This document shows positions 53,055 through 62,441 of a DNA stretch of 64,000 nucleotides, piece by piece; position 1 is the first letter of the stretch; each line of letters opens with the position of its first letter. The translations under genes were made by a program, and so were the position numbers. The notes beneath the pieces are model-generated. The model saw nothing but the letters and a program-made list of their open reading frames with translations, ran no database searches and had not been told where the DNA came from. The DNA comes from Catenibacterium mitsuokai (GTDB lineage: Bacteria; Bacillota_I; Bacilli_A; Erysipelotrichales; Coprobacillaceae): contig NZ_CP102271.1 in the NCBI RefSeq assembly GCF_025148785.1, forward strand, positions 710,001 through 774,000. Reading direction: 5' to 3'.

Positions 53055-54836
53055 ATGATTCAACTTAAATCAATCAATAAACGTTATCTGCATGAACATG
53101 TACTAGACAATATTTCTTGTAATCTTCCTGATATAGGCTTTGTGTCACTAATAGGACCAAGTGGATGTGGAAAAAGTACTTTACTTCATATTATTGCAGG
53201 ACTCGATGATGATTATTCTGGAGAAGTCATTTATAAAGATAAGAAGATTTCTATTATCTTTCAGGATTTTCATCTTATTCCTTGGCTTTCTATCACAAAT
53301 AATATTCGTCTCTATGATTATTTTCATAAATCATCTTACATATTGGATGAAACACTCACTAAACAGTTTAAGAAGACCCCGGTGAGTGCACTTTCTTTAG
53401 GGCAAAGACAACGCACTGCGATAGAACGTGCTCTTTATTATGATCCAGATATTATTTTATGTGATGAACCAACAGCATCACTTGATCCAGATAATGCAAA
53501 GAGAGTATTGCAGATATTGAAGGAACGTTCTCATTCTTCTCTTGTATTATTTGTATCCCATGATGAAACATCAGTGAAACAATACAGTGATCGTATTATA
53601 GAGATGAAGGATGGCTATATCATAAAGGATACAGTAATCCAAAAGACAGAGGTATATCCTAAAGAGAATCATTGTAATAATAAAAGATATCATTTTCCTA
53701 TCCTAAAACTAACAATCCAGTCCTTTTTAAGTAGTCGTAAAAGGTTCTTTCAAATGTCTTTCGCGTTATCTATCGCATTATTATGTCTGATGATGACATT
53801 TACCTTTACATTCTCTTTTCGTAATACCATTTATCAATATCTCTCTTCATTGATTCCACAGAAGTCAATTACTTATAAATTACGTAATGATGATCCTTTA
53901 TCTTTAACTCATTTCAACGAAGCAACCTATCATTATTTGAATTTAGATGATTATAATCTCATGGGAATCTCTCATAATAGTCAAAGATATCAGAAGAATG
54001 AAGTTCTGTTTATATCTGATGATACATCTTATGTCAGCCAGTATATATATGGAAGAGCACCACAAAATAATGATGAAATTGCGGTACCTCTCTCAACTGC
54101 AAGAAAACTTGCCCAAAATAAGAAGGTGAATTCGTTACTCAATACATCATGGACGATCTATTATAAATATCAATTAAAAATCAAAGGAATTGAAGTAAAA
54201 ATAGTAGGTATATCTCCACAAACTTACAATTATGATGCCTTTTATATGTATGAATTTGCTAACTATCATTGGATTGAATCACTCTTTAATCAGACACCAA
54301 CTGCAAGATATGGTATGTTGAAGTATAAGGCAGACAAATCAATTATAAATTCTTTAAAAAAGAATTATCCTGAATATGAATTCAAGACAATGGGGGAATC
54401 AACAAAGAAAACATTGAATGATAACATGAATAGAATTCAGATGATTCTTGTCATTTTTTCTATTTTGACTATTATTTCTTCCATCTTTATGATTATGGAA
54501 ATCATGATTCTTCATGCTATGCATTTAAAGAAGGATCATGCCATCATGAAAGCCTATGGTGAAAAGAATAAACATATTTTTAAGATGTCTTTCTATCAAT
54601 GTCTGATTCTCCATTCTTATAGCTATTTAACTGCTTCTCTTATATTATTAGGTATTATGAAGGTGATGAATCAGATTATTCCTCAGATCACGGACTTTCC
54701 TATGCATCTTACATTCCAGCCTCTTATTATGCTTCTATTGTGGGCTGGTTCATTCTTGTTAGTCTGTATCTCAACATTGTTTAGTGTTATTTATATTATC
54801 AAACTCAATCCATCCCGCATCCTTAAAATGAGATGA
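53055..54836 (+). CDS. ABC transporter ATPase-permease fusion (FtsX/MacB-like), second of a pair
   Basis: A 593-aa protein with the same layout as its neighbour: Walker A GPSGCGKST, a shortened Q-loop region (SIIFQDFHLIPWLS), signature LSLGQRQRTAIERA (Leu for Gly), Walker B IILCDEPTASL and VSHDE, then a helix near residue 240, an extracellular domain and three C-terminal helices (one reading LVIFSILTIISSIFMIMEI). GGGAGG selects ATG 53055, 1 bp after the first gene. No two-component genes adjoin, unlike many peptide-sensing BceAB-type systems. Ends in TGA. Confidence 0.85.
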   Translation: MIQLKSINKRYLHEHVLDNISCNLPDIGFVSLIGPSGCGKSTLLHIIAGLDDDYSGEVIYKDKKISIIFQDFHLIPWLSITNNIRLYDYFHKSSYILDETLTKQFKKTPVSALSLGQRQRTAIERALYYDPDIILCDEPTASLDPDNAKRVLQILKERSHSSLVLFVSHDETSVKQYSDRIIEMKDGYIIKDTVIQKTEVYPKENHCNNKRYHFPILKLTIQSFLSSRKRFFQMSFALSIALLCLMMTFTFTFSFRNTIYQYLSSLIPQKSITYKLRNDDPLSLTHFNEATYHYLNLDDYNLMGISHNSQRYQKNEVLFISDDTSYVSQYIYGRAPQNNDEIAVPLSTARKLAQNKKVNSLLNTSWTIYYKYQLKIKGIEVKIVGISPQTYNYDAFYMYEFANYHWIESLFNQTPTARYGMLKYKADKSIINSLKKNYPEYEFKTMGESTKKTLNDNMNRIQMILVIFSILTIISSIFMIMEIMILHAMHLKKDHAIMKAYGEKNKHIFKMSFYQCLILHSYSYLTASLILLGIMKVMNQIIPQITDFPMHLTFQPLIMLLLWAGSFLLVCISTLFSVIYIIKLNPSRILKMR

Positions 54837-54869
54837 TACTTCTTGCAAATAATGGGAAATTATGATAAG

Positions 54870-55098
54870 GTGAGTGAGTATATAAAAGTCAAGGAACTAG
54901 AGTAGTAGATGGTCATGCTTTTTAAGAGAACTTATGGCTGGTGTGAATAAGTAAAGTCATCCATTGAACTCGCTAGGGAGATGGGTCTGTGGTAAGCAGA
55001 TCACGTATTGCTGCGTTAAAGCATTAAGCGCATGAATCAGTCTTCATGAACTAAGGTGGTACCGCGAGTTCTCGTCCTTAGACATGAGGACTTTTTTT
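54870..55098 (+). promoter_or_regulatory. T-box leader of leuS, specifier CUC (Leu)
   Basis: The T-box AAGGTGGTACCGCG (55053-55066) and a terminator GTCCT TAGACATG AGGAC with T7 (55074-55098) precede leuS. In stem I the specifier-loop pattern GAACTCG puts CTC at 54969-54971, a leucine codon, opposite an AGTAG-type S-turn near 54900. Uncharged tRNA-Leu would pair with CTC and with the T-box (UGGU bulge) to block termination. The 5' end of the leader is approximate. Confidence 0.92.
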
Positions 55099-55124
55099 AT
55101 TTTAAAAGTGGAGGAGACAGAATT

Positions 55125-57521
55125 ATGACTTATGATCATAAGATAGCAGAAAAGAAATGGCAGAAATACTGGGAAGAGAATAAGACATTCGAAACAGATG
55201 TTTATGATTTCTCAAAACCTAAATACTATGCCTTAGACATGTTCCCTTATCCATCAGGACAAGGTCTTCATGTTGGACATCCAGAAGGATATACAGCAAC
55301 TGACATTATGTCAAGAATGAAGAGAATGCAGGGATATAACGTATTACATCCAATGGGATTTGACTCATTTGGTTTACCTGCTGAACAGTATGCAATCAAG
55401 ACAGGTAACCACCCTGAAGGATTTACATTAAAGAATATTCAGACTTTCACTAAACAGTTAAAGATGTTAGGTTTCTCATTTGACTGGGATAAGCAGGTAT
55501 CTACTTGTGATCCTAGCTTCTATAAATGGACTCAGTGGATTTTCAAACAGCTTTATGAAGATGGTTTAGCTAGATATGTAGATATTCCTGTTAACTGGTG
55601 TGAAGAATTAGGTACAGTACTTGCGAACGATGAAATTATCGATGGTAAGAGTGAACGTGGTGGATTCCCTGTTATTCGTAAGAATATGAAACAGTGGGTT
55701 ATTGATATTCCTAAATATGCTGAAAGATTACTTGCAGGATTAGAAGAAGTTGATTGGCCAGAATCTACTAAAGAAATTCAGAGAAACTGGATTGGTAAAT
55801 CAATCGGTGCTCATGTTGATTTTAAGGTAGATGGTTATGATGATAAATTCACAGTATTCACAACACGTTGTGATACATTATTCGGTGCTACTTATTGTGT
55901 ATTAGCACCAGAACATGAATTAGTAGAAAAGATTACGACTCCTGATAAGAAGGATGAAGTAAAAGCTTACTTAGATGTATGCGCAACTAAGTCAGAACTT
56001 GAAAGAACTGAATTAAATAAAGAAAAGACTGGCGTCTTCATTGGTGCTTATGCAATCAACCCAGTAAATGGTAAGAAGATTCCAATCTGGATTTCTGACT
56101 ATGTATTAGCTGGTTATGGAACAGGTGCTATCATGGCTGTTCCTGCACATGATGATCGTGACTATGCTTTCGCAAAGAAGTTTGGTATCGATATTATTCC
56201 AGTATTAGAAGGTGGAGATGTTACTAAGGAAGCATGGACACAGGATGGTGTACATATCAACTCTGGCTTCTTAAATGGTTTAGATAAACAGGAAGCAATC
56301 GATAAGATGTTAGACTGGTTAGAAGAACATCATTGTGGTTCTAAGCATGTTAACTATCGTTTAAGAGAATGGATCTTCGCAAGACAGAGATATTGGGGTG
56401 AACCAATTCCAATCATTAACTTTGATGATGGAACATCTGTTGCATTAAGTGATGATCAGTTACCACTTATCCTACCTGAACTTGAAGATTATAGTCCATC
56501 AAAGACTGGCTCTTCTCCATTGGATAAGGCTGTTGACTGGGTTAATGTAGAAGTAGATGGTAAGAAGGGTAAGAGAGAAACAAGTACAATGCCTGGTTCT
56601 GCAGGATCTTCTTGGTACTTCTTAAGATATATTGATCCACATAACGATAAGGCTATTGCGGATCCAGAATTATTAAAGCATTGGATGCCAGTTGACTTGT
56701 ATGTTGGTGGACCTGAACATGCAGTAGGACACTTATTATATTCACGTATGTGGAATAACTATTTATATGACAAGGGTATCGTACCAGTTAAAGAACCATT
56801 CAAGAAGCTATACCATCAGGGTATGATTCTTGGTCCAAATGGTGTGAAGATGTCTAAGTCAAAGGGTAACGTTATTAATCCAGATGATATTGTAGAAGCA
56901 TATGGTGCAGATACATTACGTTTATATGAAATGTTTATGGGTCCTCTTGAAGCATCTAAACCTTGGAGTGAAACAGGTGTAGAAGGTTCAAAGAAATGGC
57001 TAGAACGTGTTTATAGACTATTTGTTGAATCTGATAAGTTAACTGATACAAATGATGGTTCATTAGACTTCGTATATCACTCAACAGTTAAAAAGGTGAC
57101 TGAAGACTATGAAAACCTTGGCTTTAATACAGCTATCTCACAGATGATGATCTTCATTAATGAAGCATATAAGGCTAAAGCAGTTTATAAGCCATATGCA
57201 GAAGGTATCGTTAAGATGCTTTCATGTATTGCACCTCATATCTGTGAAGAAATGTGGGAAAAACTTGGTCATGAAGGAACAATCGCTTATGAAGCATGGC
57301 CAACATATGAAGAAGACAAGCTTGTTGTATCTACAATTGAAATTGCAGTACAGGTAAATGGTAAAGTACGTGGACGTTTATCTATTAATAAGGATCAGGA
57401 AGCTGAATCTGTTAAACAGCAGGCATTAGAACTTGAAAATGTTAAGGCACATACTGATGGTAAAGAAATTAAGAAAATCATTTATGTTCCTAACAAGATT
57501 GTAAATATTGTGGTTAAATAA
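55125..57521 (+). CDS. leuS: Leucyl-tRNA synthetase
   Basis: A 798-aa class Ia synthetase, bacterial type. HIGH motif in [15 protein letters not shown] (about residues 40-54), CP1 editing domain with the conserved [19 protein letters not shown] and [25 protein letters not shown] near residue 575, and the C-terminal anticodon-binding helices with [20 protein letters not shown] selects ATG 55125. Controlled by the T-box just upstream. Confidence 0.97.
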   Translation: MTYDHKIAEKKWQKYWEENKTFETDVYDFSKPKYYALDMFPYPSGQGLHVGHPEGYTATDIMSRMKRMQGYNVLHPMGFDSFGLPAEQYAIKTGNHPEGFTLKNIQTFTKQLKMLGFSFDWDKQVSTCDPSFYKWTQWIFKQLYEDGLARYVDIPVNWCEELGTVLANDEIIDGKSERGGFPVIRKNMKQWVIDIPKYAERLLAGLEEVDWPESTKEIQRNWIGKSIGAHVDFKVDGYDDKFTVFTTRCDTLFGATYCVLAPEHELVEKITTPDKKDEVKAYLDVCATKSELERTELNKEKTGVFIGAYAINPVNGKKIPIWISDYVLAGYGTGAIMAVPAHDDRDYAFAKKFGIDIIPVLEGGDVTKEAWTQDGVHINSGFLNGLDKQEAIDKMLDWLEEHHCGSKHVNYRLREWIFARQRYWGEPIPIINFDDGTSVALSDDQLPLILPELEDYSPSKTGSSPLDKAVDWVNVEVDGKKGKRETSTMPGSAGSSWYFLRYIDPHNDKAIADPELLKHWMPVDLYVGGPEHAVGHLLYSRMWNNYLYDKGIVPVKEPFKKLYHQGMILGPNGVKMSKSKGNVINPDDIVEAYGADTLRLYEMFMGPLEASKPWSETGVEGSKKWLERVYRLFVESDKLTDTNDGSLDFVYHSTVKKVTEDYENLGFNTAISQMMIFINEAYKAKAVYKPYAEGIVKMLSCIAPHICEEMWEKLGHEGTIAYEAWPTYEEDKLVVSTIEIAVQVNGKVRGRLSINKDQEAESVKQQALELENVKAHTDGKEIKKIIYVPNKIVNIVVK

Positions 57522-57540
57522 TTCGTTAAGGCATCTCTTA
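57520..57540. repeat. 21-bp direct repeat, first copy (second 58231-58251)
   Basis: Both copies read AATTyGTTAAGGCATCTCTTA with one mismatch and are 711 bp apart. The first covers the leuS stop region and half its terminator; the second ends on the first base of the truncated oxidoreductase ORF. They enclose a toxin-antitoxin module. Confidence 0.8.
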
Positions 57541-57556
57541 GGAGATGTCTTTTTTG
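57529..57556 (+). terminator. Terminator of leuS
   Basis: GGCATCTC TTAG GAGATGTC with T6. Its left half recurs at 58231-58251. Confidence 0.85.
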
Positions 57557-57592
57557 ATTGATGAATGATTTTTTCATGATAGTAAGAGGATA

Positions 57593-57608
57593 TGATATGA
57601 TGATATCA
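57593..57608 (+). promoter_or_regulatory. Inverted repeat before the second toxin-antitoxin module
   Basis: TGATAT (57593-57598) and ATATCA (57603-57608) with a 4-bp spacer; a possible autoregulatory site in the module's upstream region. Confidence 0.35.
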
Positions 57609-57623
57609 ACAAAGCGATAAAGT

Positions 57624-57809
57624 ATGGAAATGAAACATCATTTGAGAAAGATGACATTTGAAGGAAAAAGTTACAATGTTTTAACGGATGAGGAATTAGA
57701 AGACTTAGTTGTTTCTGTGATTTATGATAGAAAATATAAAGAGGGAAATGTAGAACTAGTAGATTTTGATCAATTTGTGAAAGATCGAGAAGAAAAATAT
57801 GGCTTATAA
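57624..57809 (+). CDS. Short antitoxin-like protein
   Basis: A 61-aa acidic protein (FEGKSYNVLTDEELEDLVVSVIYD, then ELVDFDQFVKDREEKYGL). The C-terminal pattern of helix plus KYGL and the 11-bp overlap with the toxin are those of RelB-type antitoxins, but an N-terminal DNA-binding fold is not clear and the gene is short. The ribosome-binding site is weak. Perhaps a shortened antitoxin. Confidence 0.6.
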   Translation: MEMKHHLRKMTFEGKSYNVLTDEELEDLVVSVIYDRKYKEGNVELVDFDQFVKDREEKYGL

Positions 57810-58062
57810 AGTTTTTCTCGATAAAGAAGTTATAAATAAATTAGATCAAATTGATAAGTATTGTATTAATCATTATAATAACTATTCTTTTGGAAAGAGG
57901 CTGTTTTGTCAGATTGAAAGAGTATGCAGTACTATTCAATATAATCCTAGATTATATCCTGAAATAAGACCTTATCATCATAAAATAGTATTAGCTGGGT
58001 TAGGGTATAAGCTCTATTATATTATTGATGATTATAACAAAATGATTGTTTCTATAGATTAA
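57799..58062 (+). CDS. RelE/ParE-like toxin, probably C-terminally truncated
   Basis: An 87-aa protein with the RelE/ParE fold to strand 4 (YKVFLDKEVINKLDQIDKYCINHY, RLYPEIRPYHHKIVLAGLGYKLYYII) but it stops at MIVSID, where relatives continue with the final segment (IFHxxxDYE, as in the other two toxins here). About 12-15 residues are missing, so toxicity may be lost. Overlaps its antitoxin by 11 bp. Confidence 0.7.
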   Translation: MAYKVFLDKEVINKLDQIDKYCINHYNNYSFGKRLFCQIERVCSTIQYNPRLYPEIRPYHHKIVLAGLGYKLYYIIDDYNKMIVSID

Positions 58063-58085
58063 TGAAATTTACTGAAAGGTATTAG

Positions 58086-58116
58086 AAAGATGGTATCGAT
58101 AAATATCATCTTTTTG
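58086..58116 (+). terminator. Terminator of the second toxin-antitoxin module
   Basis: AAGATGGTAT CGATAA ATATCATCTT with T5. Confidence 0.7.
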
Positions 58117-58250
58117 TATGCTAAGAAATTAAAACAGAAAGCCTATTTGTACTTTGTTGTTCTGCTAGGTAGTATACATATGAATAAAATGATGTAAATG
58201 ACCAAGTGAATGAGTGAACTACTCAGGTTTAATTTGTTAAGGCATCTCTT

Positions 58251-59354
58251 ATGGAAAGATCATATAATATTAAAAAGATTGTAGATATTCCAGTTATTCT
58301 AGCAAATAGAATTAATGAGCCTGGTATGGCTGATATTTTATTAGATATGGATAAATGTGATTTTATCGGTATGGCAAGAGGCTCTTTGGCTGATCCTATG
58401 CTTCCTAAAAAAGCAAAAGAAGGAAAAATGGATCAGATTAATTACTGTATTGGATGTTTACAGGGATGTGAGTGGGCTCTATTTGATGGAAAAGGTGTGA
58501 CATGTTTAGTTAATCCTAGAGTAGGTAGAGAATATGAATGTGATTTAACACCTGTAAAAGAACCTAAAAATGTTATGGTTGTAGGTGGTGGACCAGCTGG
58601 ATTAATGGCAGCAAGAACTGCAGCTATTAGAGGACACAATGTTTCACTCTATGAATCTAAAAATTCATTGGGTGGTCAATTTGAAAGCGCTGCTTATCCA
58701 ATTGGAAAAGGTGAATTATCTAAATTTACATCATCAATGAGAGCTAATTTAGAAGCACTAAATGTACCTGTCCATTTAGGAACAGAAGTCACTGAAGAAT
58801 TAATTCAGAAAGTACGTCCCGATGCGATTGTTTTGGCGACTGGTGCAAAACCATTTATGCCTCCTATTAAAGGTATTGATCAGGAGCATGTACATTTTGC
58901 AGAAGATATGTTATTAGGTAAGTATGATTATCCTAATGGACCTATTGTAGTATGTGGTGGTGGAGAAGTTGGTTCAGAAACAGCACACTATTTACAGGAA
59001 AAAAATCATCAGGTAACTATTGTAGAAATGCAAAGTGATATTCTAAATGATATGATGCCTATTTCAAGAGAATATTTATTAAAGATGATGAGAGAATCAG
59101 GTGTTAATGTAAAAACTAATTTTAAAGTAAAAGAAATCACAAAAGATGCAGTAATCGGTGAAAATCAAGAAGGTCAATTAGTATCATTACCAGCAGAAAT
59201 GGTTGTTTTTGCGTTTGGATATAAATCATATAACCCATTAGAAGAAATGGCTCATAATAACTGTAAAGAAGTATATGTGATTGGTGGGGCTGTGAAGGCA
59301 GGTAGTGCTATTCCAGCTACAAAAGAAGGATTAGAAGTAGGATTAAAGCTTTAA
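58251..59354 (+). pseudogene. NADH:flavin oxidoreductase (2,4-dienoyl-CoA reductase/enoate reductase type), 5'-truncated
   Basis: A 367-codon ORF covering only the last part of an Old-Yellow-Enzyme fusion, normally about 640-670 aa. It begins in the final barrel strands (VDIPVILANRI, CDFIGMARGSLADP), then the [4Fe-4S] cysteines (CIGCLQGCEW..CLVNP) and an intact FAD/NAD domain (VVGGGPAGLMAARTAA, VVCGGGEVGSETAHYL). The FMN-binding barrel start (about 280 residues) is gone. An AAGG lies 8 bp before its ATG, within the 21-bp repeat, so a truncated protein might be made, but the flavin half is missing. Confidence 0.85.
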
Positions 59355-59362
59355 ACGAAACA

Positions 59363-59396
59363 ATGACATCTCATTTTTGAGGTGTCTTTCTTTTTG
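59363..59396 (+). terminator. Terminator after the truncated oxidoreductase
   Basis: GACATCTC ATTTTT GAGGTGTC with a T-rich run. The next 160 bp show no gene. Confidence 0.75.
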
Positions 59397-59556
59397 TAGG
59401 GAATGTTAGAATCTATAAGTATTTTCTCTAATGATTGAGTATTAAATAGTAGAGATACTTTTTAGCTACTTAATGATTAGGGGATGAATTAAAAAGCGTT
59501 CAGTTCTCTTTATAGGTGAAGGACACTTAATAAATTAGAAAGAGGAAATTCATTTT

Positions 59557-59586
59557 TGGTAATAGGTTATAATTATGGTATAATTA
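59557..59586 (+). promoter_or_regulatory. Promoter and repeated operator of the third toxin-antitoxin module
   Basis: TTGGTA (59557-59562), 16 bp, TATAAT (59579-59584). The unit TATAATTA occurs twice with a 3-bp gap (59568-59575, 59579-59586), the second covering the -10; a probable autoregulation site. Confidence 0.6.
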
Positions 59587-59610
59587 TCTCATAATAAGGA
59601 GGTGTTAAAG

Positions 59611-59871
59611 ATGCCACAAATCATTCCAATTAAAGATTTAAAGAAAACTTCGGAAATTTCTGAGATGTGTCATAATACAAACAATCCTATATTTATTACC
59701 AAAAATGGTTATGGAGATATGGTGATTATGAGTATGGAAGCATATGAAGAAGCAATGAAAAAAATAGATATATACAGAAATATTGAAATTTCTGAAGAAC
59801 AAGTGAAGAATGGTCAAGTAAAAGACGCCAAGAAATCACTTGAAAACATGAGGGCAAAATATGATCTATAG
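59611..59871 (+). CDS. Phd/YefM-family antitoxin
   Basis: An 86-aa protein with the Phd/YefM N-terminal fold (IIPIKDLKKTSEISEMCHNTNNPIFITKNGYGDMVIMSMEAYE, cited in parts) that binds the operator, and a charged C-terminal tail for toxin binding ending KYDL. AAGGAGG selects ATG 59611; an in-frame GTG at 59602 lies in that site. Overlaps the toxin by 11 bp. Confidence 0.88.
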   Translation: MPQIIPIKDLKKTSEISEMCHNTNNPIFITKNGYGDMVIMSMEAYEEAMKKIDIYRNIEISEEQVKNGQVKDAKKSLENMRAKYDL

Positions 59872-60172
59872 GCTAAATATTACTAAAAATGCAGATGAAC
59901 TGTTGGATCATCTTGTTTATTACTTGATTTATTGTTTAAAAAATAAACAAGCTGCTAGACATCTGTTAGATGGCATTGATATGATTTATGATAATCTTAT
60001 TGAAAATCCATATCAATACCCACCATGTATTGATCAATATTTAGCTAAAAAGCATTACAGAAATGCAATTGTTCCTCAAATGAATTACAGTGTTGTTTTT
60101 GATATTAAAGATGATGAAGTAAATATTTTAGGTATATTTCATCAGCTTGAAAATATTAAAGATAAACTTTGA
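59861..60172 (+). CDS. RelE/ParE-superfamily toxin
   Basis: A 103-aa toxin: N-terminal YRLNITKNADELLDHLVYYLI, helical hairpin, then KKHYRNAIVPQMNYSVVFDI and ILGIFHQLENI. Full length with the complete C-terminal strand, so probably active. Partner of the Phd-type antitoxin; this pairing of Phd with RelE/ParE is common. Ends in TGA. Confidence 0.87.
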   Translation: MIYRLNITKNADELLDHLVYYLIYCLKNKQAARHLLDGIDMIYDNLIENPYQYPPCIDQYLAKKHYRNAIVPQMNYSVVFDIKDDEVNILGIFHQLENIKDKL

Positions 60173-60206
60173 TGGTATGTTTCTATGGTAGAATTAATGT
60201 ATCATA

Positions 60207-60236
60207 AAAGGCGGATTTTTGATGTCCGCCTTTTAC
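60207..60236. terminator. Bidirectional terminator
   Basis: AAAAGGCGGA / TCCGCCTTTT with a 9-nt loop; serves the toxin-antitoxin module and the convergent MATE gene. Confidence 0.85.
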
Positions 60237-60257
60237 ACTATCTGAAACCATAATGAG

Positions 60258-61607
60258 TTAATTACCCATTACAGTATCTTTTAATAATGCATGTATTTTT
60301 ATTTTATATGATATATAAAGCAGTACTGCTGCACCTGTCCATGCGAGTACTTCTGCAAGATAAATACCATTCTGACCTAAGAATATAGGGAAGATGAGGG
60401 CAACACCTACACGAATAACGAGTTCCACAATACCTGATACCATTGGTATAAATGTATTTTCCATTCCCTGCAAGGCACTTCTATATGAATGAAGCATATA
60501 AAGAATTGGTAGACATACTGCCATAATGAAGAGATATTTATAAGAAATAGTAAGTACTTTATTAATCTGATCAGGTGTACCTGAAATAAAGAGTAATAAG
60601 ATATGCTTACCAAATAGAACCATTGAACCACCAATAATCACTGAAGTACAGAATGATAAGAAGGCAGCCTGTGCCACACCTTTTTTAATACGTTCATACT
60701 GCTTAGCACCTAAGTTCTGGCTATTGAATGTTGTGATGGCATAACCAAATGAAATAGCGGCTACTTCTAATAAACCATAGAGCTTATTTGTGGCAGTAAA
60801 TCCTGCAATAAATAAGAATCCAAAACGATTGACTACTGACTGTACCATAATACCACCAATAGAAATAATGAGGTTCTGGAAAGCAAGAGGTGAACCTAAC
60901 TGTAATAAGTTCTTGATGATCTTTTTTTCAAACTTAAATTTAGTGAGTTCTAACTTGAATGGTAGTTCTTTCTTCAACATATAGAGACAGAATATTGCAG
61001 TTAAGAACTGCGCTAATAATGTCGCAATCGCAGCACCTGCAATACCCCATTTAAATACCACTACAAATAATAAATCTAAACAGATATTTGTGATTGCTCC
61101 ACCAATCATTGCGAGTAATGGTGTACGGCTATCACCTAAAGAACGTAATATACTAGAAAAACAGTTATAAAACATTGTGATCGTCAAACCACCGGACATG
61201 ATTCTTAAATACGTAATAGAACCCTGAATAACGTTAGATGGTGTATTTAATAGAGTTAATAATGGAACGATAGATAATTCTGCAACAACTGTTGTAAGAA
61301 TGGAAAAGAAAGCACATAAGAAGAAAATCATATGCATAGATCTTTTCATATTTCCATAATCTTCAGCGCCAAAAGTACGTGAGATACGAATAGAGAATCC
61401 CTGTGTAAAGCCCATTACTATTCCTAAAATAGCCCAGTTAATCCAGTCTGCAGCACCTAGACTCGCCAAGGCATTAACACCTAAGAACTGTCCTACAATC
61501 ATTGTATCTACCATTGTATATAATTGCTGCAAGATATTACCTAACATAAGTGGTAATGCGAATAAGAATATAAGATTTAATGGTTTCCCTTTAGTCATGT
61601 TCTTCAT
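60258..61607 (-). CDS. MATE-family efflux transporter
   Basis: A 449-aa membrane protein with 12 hydrophobic segments and the MATE plan: PLMLGNILQQLYTMVDTMIVGQFLG in helix 1, LGSPLAFQNLIISIGGIMVQ opening the second half, and FGYAITTFNSQNLGAKQYERIKKG after it. MATE pumps export drugs or metabolites by Na+ or H+ antiport. GGAGG selects ATG 61607; the in-frame GTG at 61625 lies upstream of this site. Possibly linked to the divergent two-component system, with about 140 bp between them. Confidence 0.92.
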   Translation of the reverse strand: MKNMTKGKPLNLIFLFALPLMLGNILQQLYTMVDTMIVGQFLGVNALASLGAADWINWAILGIVMGFTQGFSIRISRTFGAEDYGNMKRSMHMIFFLCAFFSILTTVVAELSIVPLLTLLNTPSNVIQGSITYLRIMSGGLTITMFYNCFSSILRSLGDSRTPLLAMIGGAITNICLDLLFVVVFKWGIAGAAIATLLAQFLTAIFCLYMLKKELPFKLELTKFKFEKKIIKNLLQLGSPLAFQNLIISIGGIMVQSVVNRFGFLFIAGFTATNKLYGLLEVAAISFGYAITTFNSQNLGAKQYERIKKGVAQAAFLSFCTSVIIGGSMVLFGKHILLLFISGTPDQINKVLTISYKYLFIMAVCLPILYMLHSYRSALQGMENTFIPMVSGIVELVIRVGVALIFPIFLGQNGIYLAEVLAWTGAAVLLYISYKIKIHALLKDTVMGN

Positions 61608-61745
61608 GTTTATTTTCCTCCACACAATGCGACTATCATATCATATTATTTATAACTAACTCTAGAGGGAATTTTCAATAATTAAGAAAGTATTAATAAT
61701 TGATAGGAATGTAAATGATATAATGATGCATAAGAGGGGATATTT

Positions 61746-62429
61746 ATGAATATATTAGTTGTAGATGACGAGAAAGAGATTACAGATTTAATACAAATCT
61801 ATTTAGAAAATGAGAATTTTACTGTATATAAGTACTATTCTAGTCAGGATGTATTAAGAGATATTGATGATTTAAAGATTGATTTAGCTATCTTAGATGT
61901 GATGATGCCTGATATGGATGGTTTTTCGTTATGCAATACAATAAGAAGAAAGTATAAGTTTCCTATTATTTTTGTAACCGCAAAGGTAGAGGATATTGAT
62001 AAAATCAATGGTTTAAGTATTGGTGCAGATGATTATGTCACAAAGCCATTCCAGCCATTAGAACTTGTTGCACGAGTCAAAGCACAGCTAAGACGTTATA
62101 AGAACTATAATGAAAAAGAAGAAAAGAATGAAATAGATTTTAGAGGAATACGTATTAATAATGATACAAGAGAATTCTATTTTAATGAAAAGAAGATAGA
62201 ACTGACTAAAACAGAATTTGCGATATTATGGGAATTATGTCTCCATAAAGGAAATGTTGTAAAGAGCGATGACTTATTCTTAAAGGTCTGGGGAGAAGAT
62301 TATTATAAGAGAGATAATAATACAATCATGGTGCATATTAGACATTTACGTGAAAAGATGCATGATGGTGGAAGAAATCCTAAATATATAAAGAAGGTCT
62401 ATGGAGTGGGCTATAAGATTGAAAAATAA
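61746..62429 (+). CDS. OmpR/VanR-type response regulator
   Basis: A 227-aa regulator. Receiver with acidic pocket D7/D8, phosphorylation site D51 (LAILDVMMPDMDG), the Thr in IIFVTAK and the lysine in DDYVTKPFQP; then an OmpR-type winged helix (residues about 130-227; LTKTEFAILWELCLHKG..VMVHIRHLREKM). TCTATGGAGTGGG is inside; the start has GAGGGG upstream. Paired with the kinase 3-12 bp downstream; resembles VanR in organisation. Confidence 0.94.
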   Translation: MNILVVDDEKEITDLIQIYLENENFTVYKYYSSQDVLRDIDDLKIDLAILDVMMPDMDGFSLCNTIRRKYKFPIIFVTAKVEDIDKINGLSIGADDYVTKPFQPLELVARVKAQLRRYKNYNEKEEKNEIDFRGIRINNDTREFYFNEKKIELTKTEFAILWELCLHKGNVVKSDDLFLKVWGEDYYKRDNNTIMVHIRHLREKMHDGGRNPKYIKKVYGVGYKIEK

Positions 62430-62441
62430 AGGATGGATGAT

